7,118 nucleotides of DNA from contig URWP01000147.1 of NCBI GenBank assembly GCA_900551645.1, positions 1 through 7,118 of the forward strand, in the 5' to 3' direction. Below, one piece after another: positions 6,276-7,118 of this stretch. The notes beneath the pieces were generated by a model, which ran no database searches, was not told where the DNA came from, and saw only the letters and a list, made by a program, of their open reading frames with translations. Made by a program: the position numbers and the translations under genes. Within the stretch, counting starts at the first letter, position 1, and each line of letters begins with the position of its first letter. This DNA comes from an uncultured Bacteroides sp. Lineage in GTDB: Bacteria; Bacteroidota; Bacteroidia; Bacteroidales; Bacteroidaceae.

Positions 6276-7037
6276 ATGGGAAAACTGACGGAAGAAGCAA
6301 AACTGATGCGCCGCATCGAACAGCGTTTTATGAAAGGAATTGTCCGGTACGGTCTCATTGAGGAAGGAGACAAGATTCTGGTGGGACTGTCGGGAGGGAA
6401 AGATTCGATGGCCTTGTTGGAGCTGTTGGCCCGCCGTTCCCGAATCTATAAGCCGAAGTTTTCTGTTGTGGCGGTACATGTAGTCATGACAAATATTGCC
6501 TACGAGTCGGATATGGATTATCTGCGTACGTATGCCGAAGGACTGGGAGTTCCTTTTGTCCGTTATGAGACTTCGTTCGACCCCTCGACGGATAACCGGA
6601 AGTCTCCGTGCTTCTTATGCTCCTGGAACCGTCGGAAAGCTTTGTTTACGGTAGCCAAAAAGCAGGGATGTAACAAGATTGCCTTGGGACATCACATGGA
6701 TGATATTCTGGAAACTTTACTGATGAACATGACCTTTCAAGGAGCTTTCAGTACAATGCCACCGCGGTTGGTAATGCGTAAGTTTGATATGACGATTATC
6801 CGTCCGATGTGTCTGGTACATGAATCGGAACTGATGGAGATGGCTGTTTTCAGAGGGTATCGGAAACAAATCAAGAATTGTCCGTATGAAAAGGATTCAC
6901 ACCGTTCGGATATGAAAGATGTACTGAAGAAGCTGGAGGCGATGAATCCTGAGGCCCGGTACAGTCTTTGGAGTAGTATGAATAATGTACAGGCTGATTT
7001 GTTGCCGATGGAGGTCGGAGAACAAGATATGGAATAA
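6276..7037 (+). CDS. ttcA: TtcA-like tRNA 2-thiocytidine biosynthesis protein (PP-loop ATPase)
   Basis: A 253-residue PP-loop ATPase of the TtcA family, which adenylates cytidine-32 of certain tRNAs and replaces its oxygen with sulfur, using an iron-sulfur cluster. Visible: the PP-loop SGGKDS (39-44) in ILVGLSGGKDSMALLELL, the Cys pair C112/C115 in SPCFLCSWNRRKALF, GHHMDDILETLLMN (138-151), and a third cysteine C202 in KNCPYEKD. Three cysteines in this order are the cluster ligands in TtcA (Cys122, Cys125 and Cys222 in E. coli). There is no N-terminal zinc finger as in TtuA/Ncs6 enzymes. The frame is open from a TTG at 6225, but I prefer the ATG at 6276: the extra 17 residues (SKSFFSCNFAADFEKP and so on) do not resemble the family and overlap a promoter match. 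At 253 residues it is shorter than E. coli TtcA (about 311). A PP-loop relative acting on another tRNA position is possible. Confidence 0.88.
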   Translation: MGKLTEEAKLMRRIEQRFMKGIVRYGLIEEGDKILVGLSGGKDSMALLELLARRSRIYKPKFSVVAVHVVMTNIAYESDMDYLRTYAEGLGVPFVRYETSFDPSTDNRKSPCFLCSWNRRKALFTVAKKQGCNKIALGHHMDDILETLLMNMTFQGAFSTMPPRLVMRKFDMTIIRPMCLVHESELMEMAVFRGYRKQIKNCPYEKDSHRSDMKDVLKKLEAMNPEARYSLWSSMNNVQADLLPMEVGEQDME

Positions 7038-7041
7038 AAGA

Positions 7042-7118
7042 ATGATTAAAGAAATAGAACTATGTAACCATACTATTTTCCGCCTTGACGCACATTATTC
7101 ACAAACCTACCTTTGCGC
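7042..7118 (+). CDS. Start of an unidentified gene, cut by the window end
   Basis: An ATG at 7042, four bases after the stop of the ttcA-like gene, opens a frame that stays open to the last base. The 25 complete codons read M-I-K-E-I-E-L-C-N-H-T-I-F-R-L-D-A-H-Y-S-Q-T-Y-L-C. The close spacing suggests co-transcription with the ttcA-like gene. There is no signal peptide or membrane segment in what is visible. I do not recognise the family from so few residues. Confidence 0.5.
   Translation, partial: MIKEIELCNHTIFRLDAHYSQTYLC

Overview
The window looks like chromosomal DNA from a gut-type member of the Bacteroidales (Bacteroides, Phocaeicola or Parabacteroides). Three things point there: a serine-type lipoprotein sulfatase typical of glycan-foraging Bacteroides, two matches to the Bacteroidetes promoter -7 element TAnnTTTG, and mostly weak Shine-Dalgarno sequences. 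It appears to be ordinary core and accessory chromosome. I see no phage genes, insertion sequence, CRISPR array or RNA gene.

Layout. Bases 1-1527 (+) are the 3' part of an S1-family sulfatase whose start lies before the window; the first residues read as the end of a lipoprotein signal. A convergent intergenic stretch (1528-1757) holds a strong hairpin terminator at 1551-1600, then a pair of near-identical 19-nt repeats, the second running into a perfect 16-bp palindrome. Bases 1758-6131 (-) carry five closely spaced genes that read as one operon. In transcription order they are: a secreted TPR/PD40 protein with a C-terminal coiled coil, a short NfeD-like membrane protein, the flotillin-like protein FloA, a uridine-phosphorylase-type nucleoside phosphorylase, and a free methionine-(R)-sulfoxide reductase (MsrC). 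A 144-bp divergent region (6132-6275) has a promoter -7 match on each strand. Bases 6276-7037 (+) encode a TtcA-like tRNA thiolation enzyme. Four bases after its stop a further gene begins (7042) and runs out of the window.

How they may work together. NfeD and FloA are a well-known pair thought to act together at membrane microdomains. The secreted TPR/PD40 gene ahead of them could add an envelope-facing partner, but that rests on position alone. The two downstream genes are soluble housekeeping enzymes (nucleoside salvage and repair of oxidised free methionine) that share the transcript without an obvious mechanistic link. The sulfatase is a separate unit, probably the end of a glycan-utilisation locus lying to the left. 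Nothing here clearly amounts to a new system. The least ordinary points are the TPR/PD40-NfeD-FloA arrangement, the hairpin enclosing the TPR gene's stop codon, and the unexplained repeat pair between the convergent genes.
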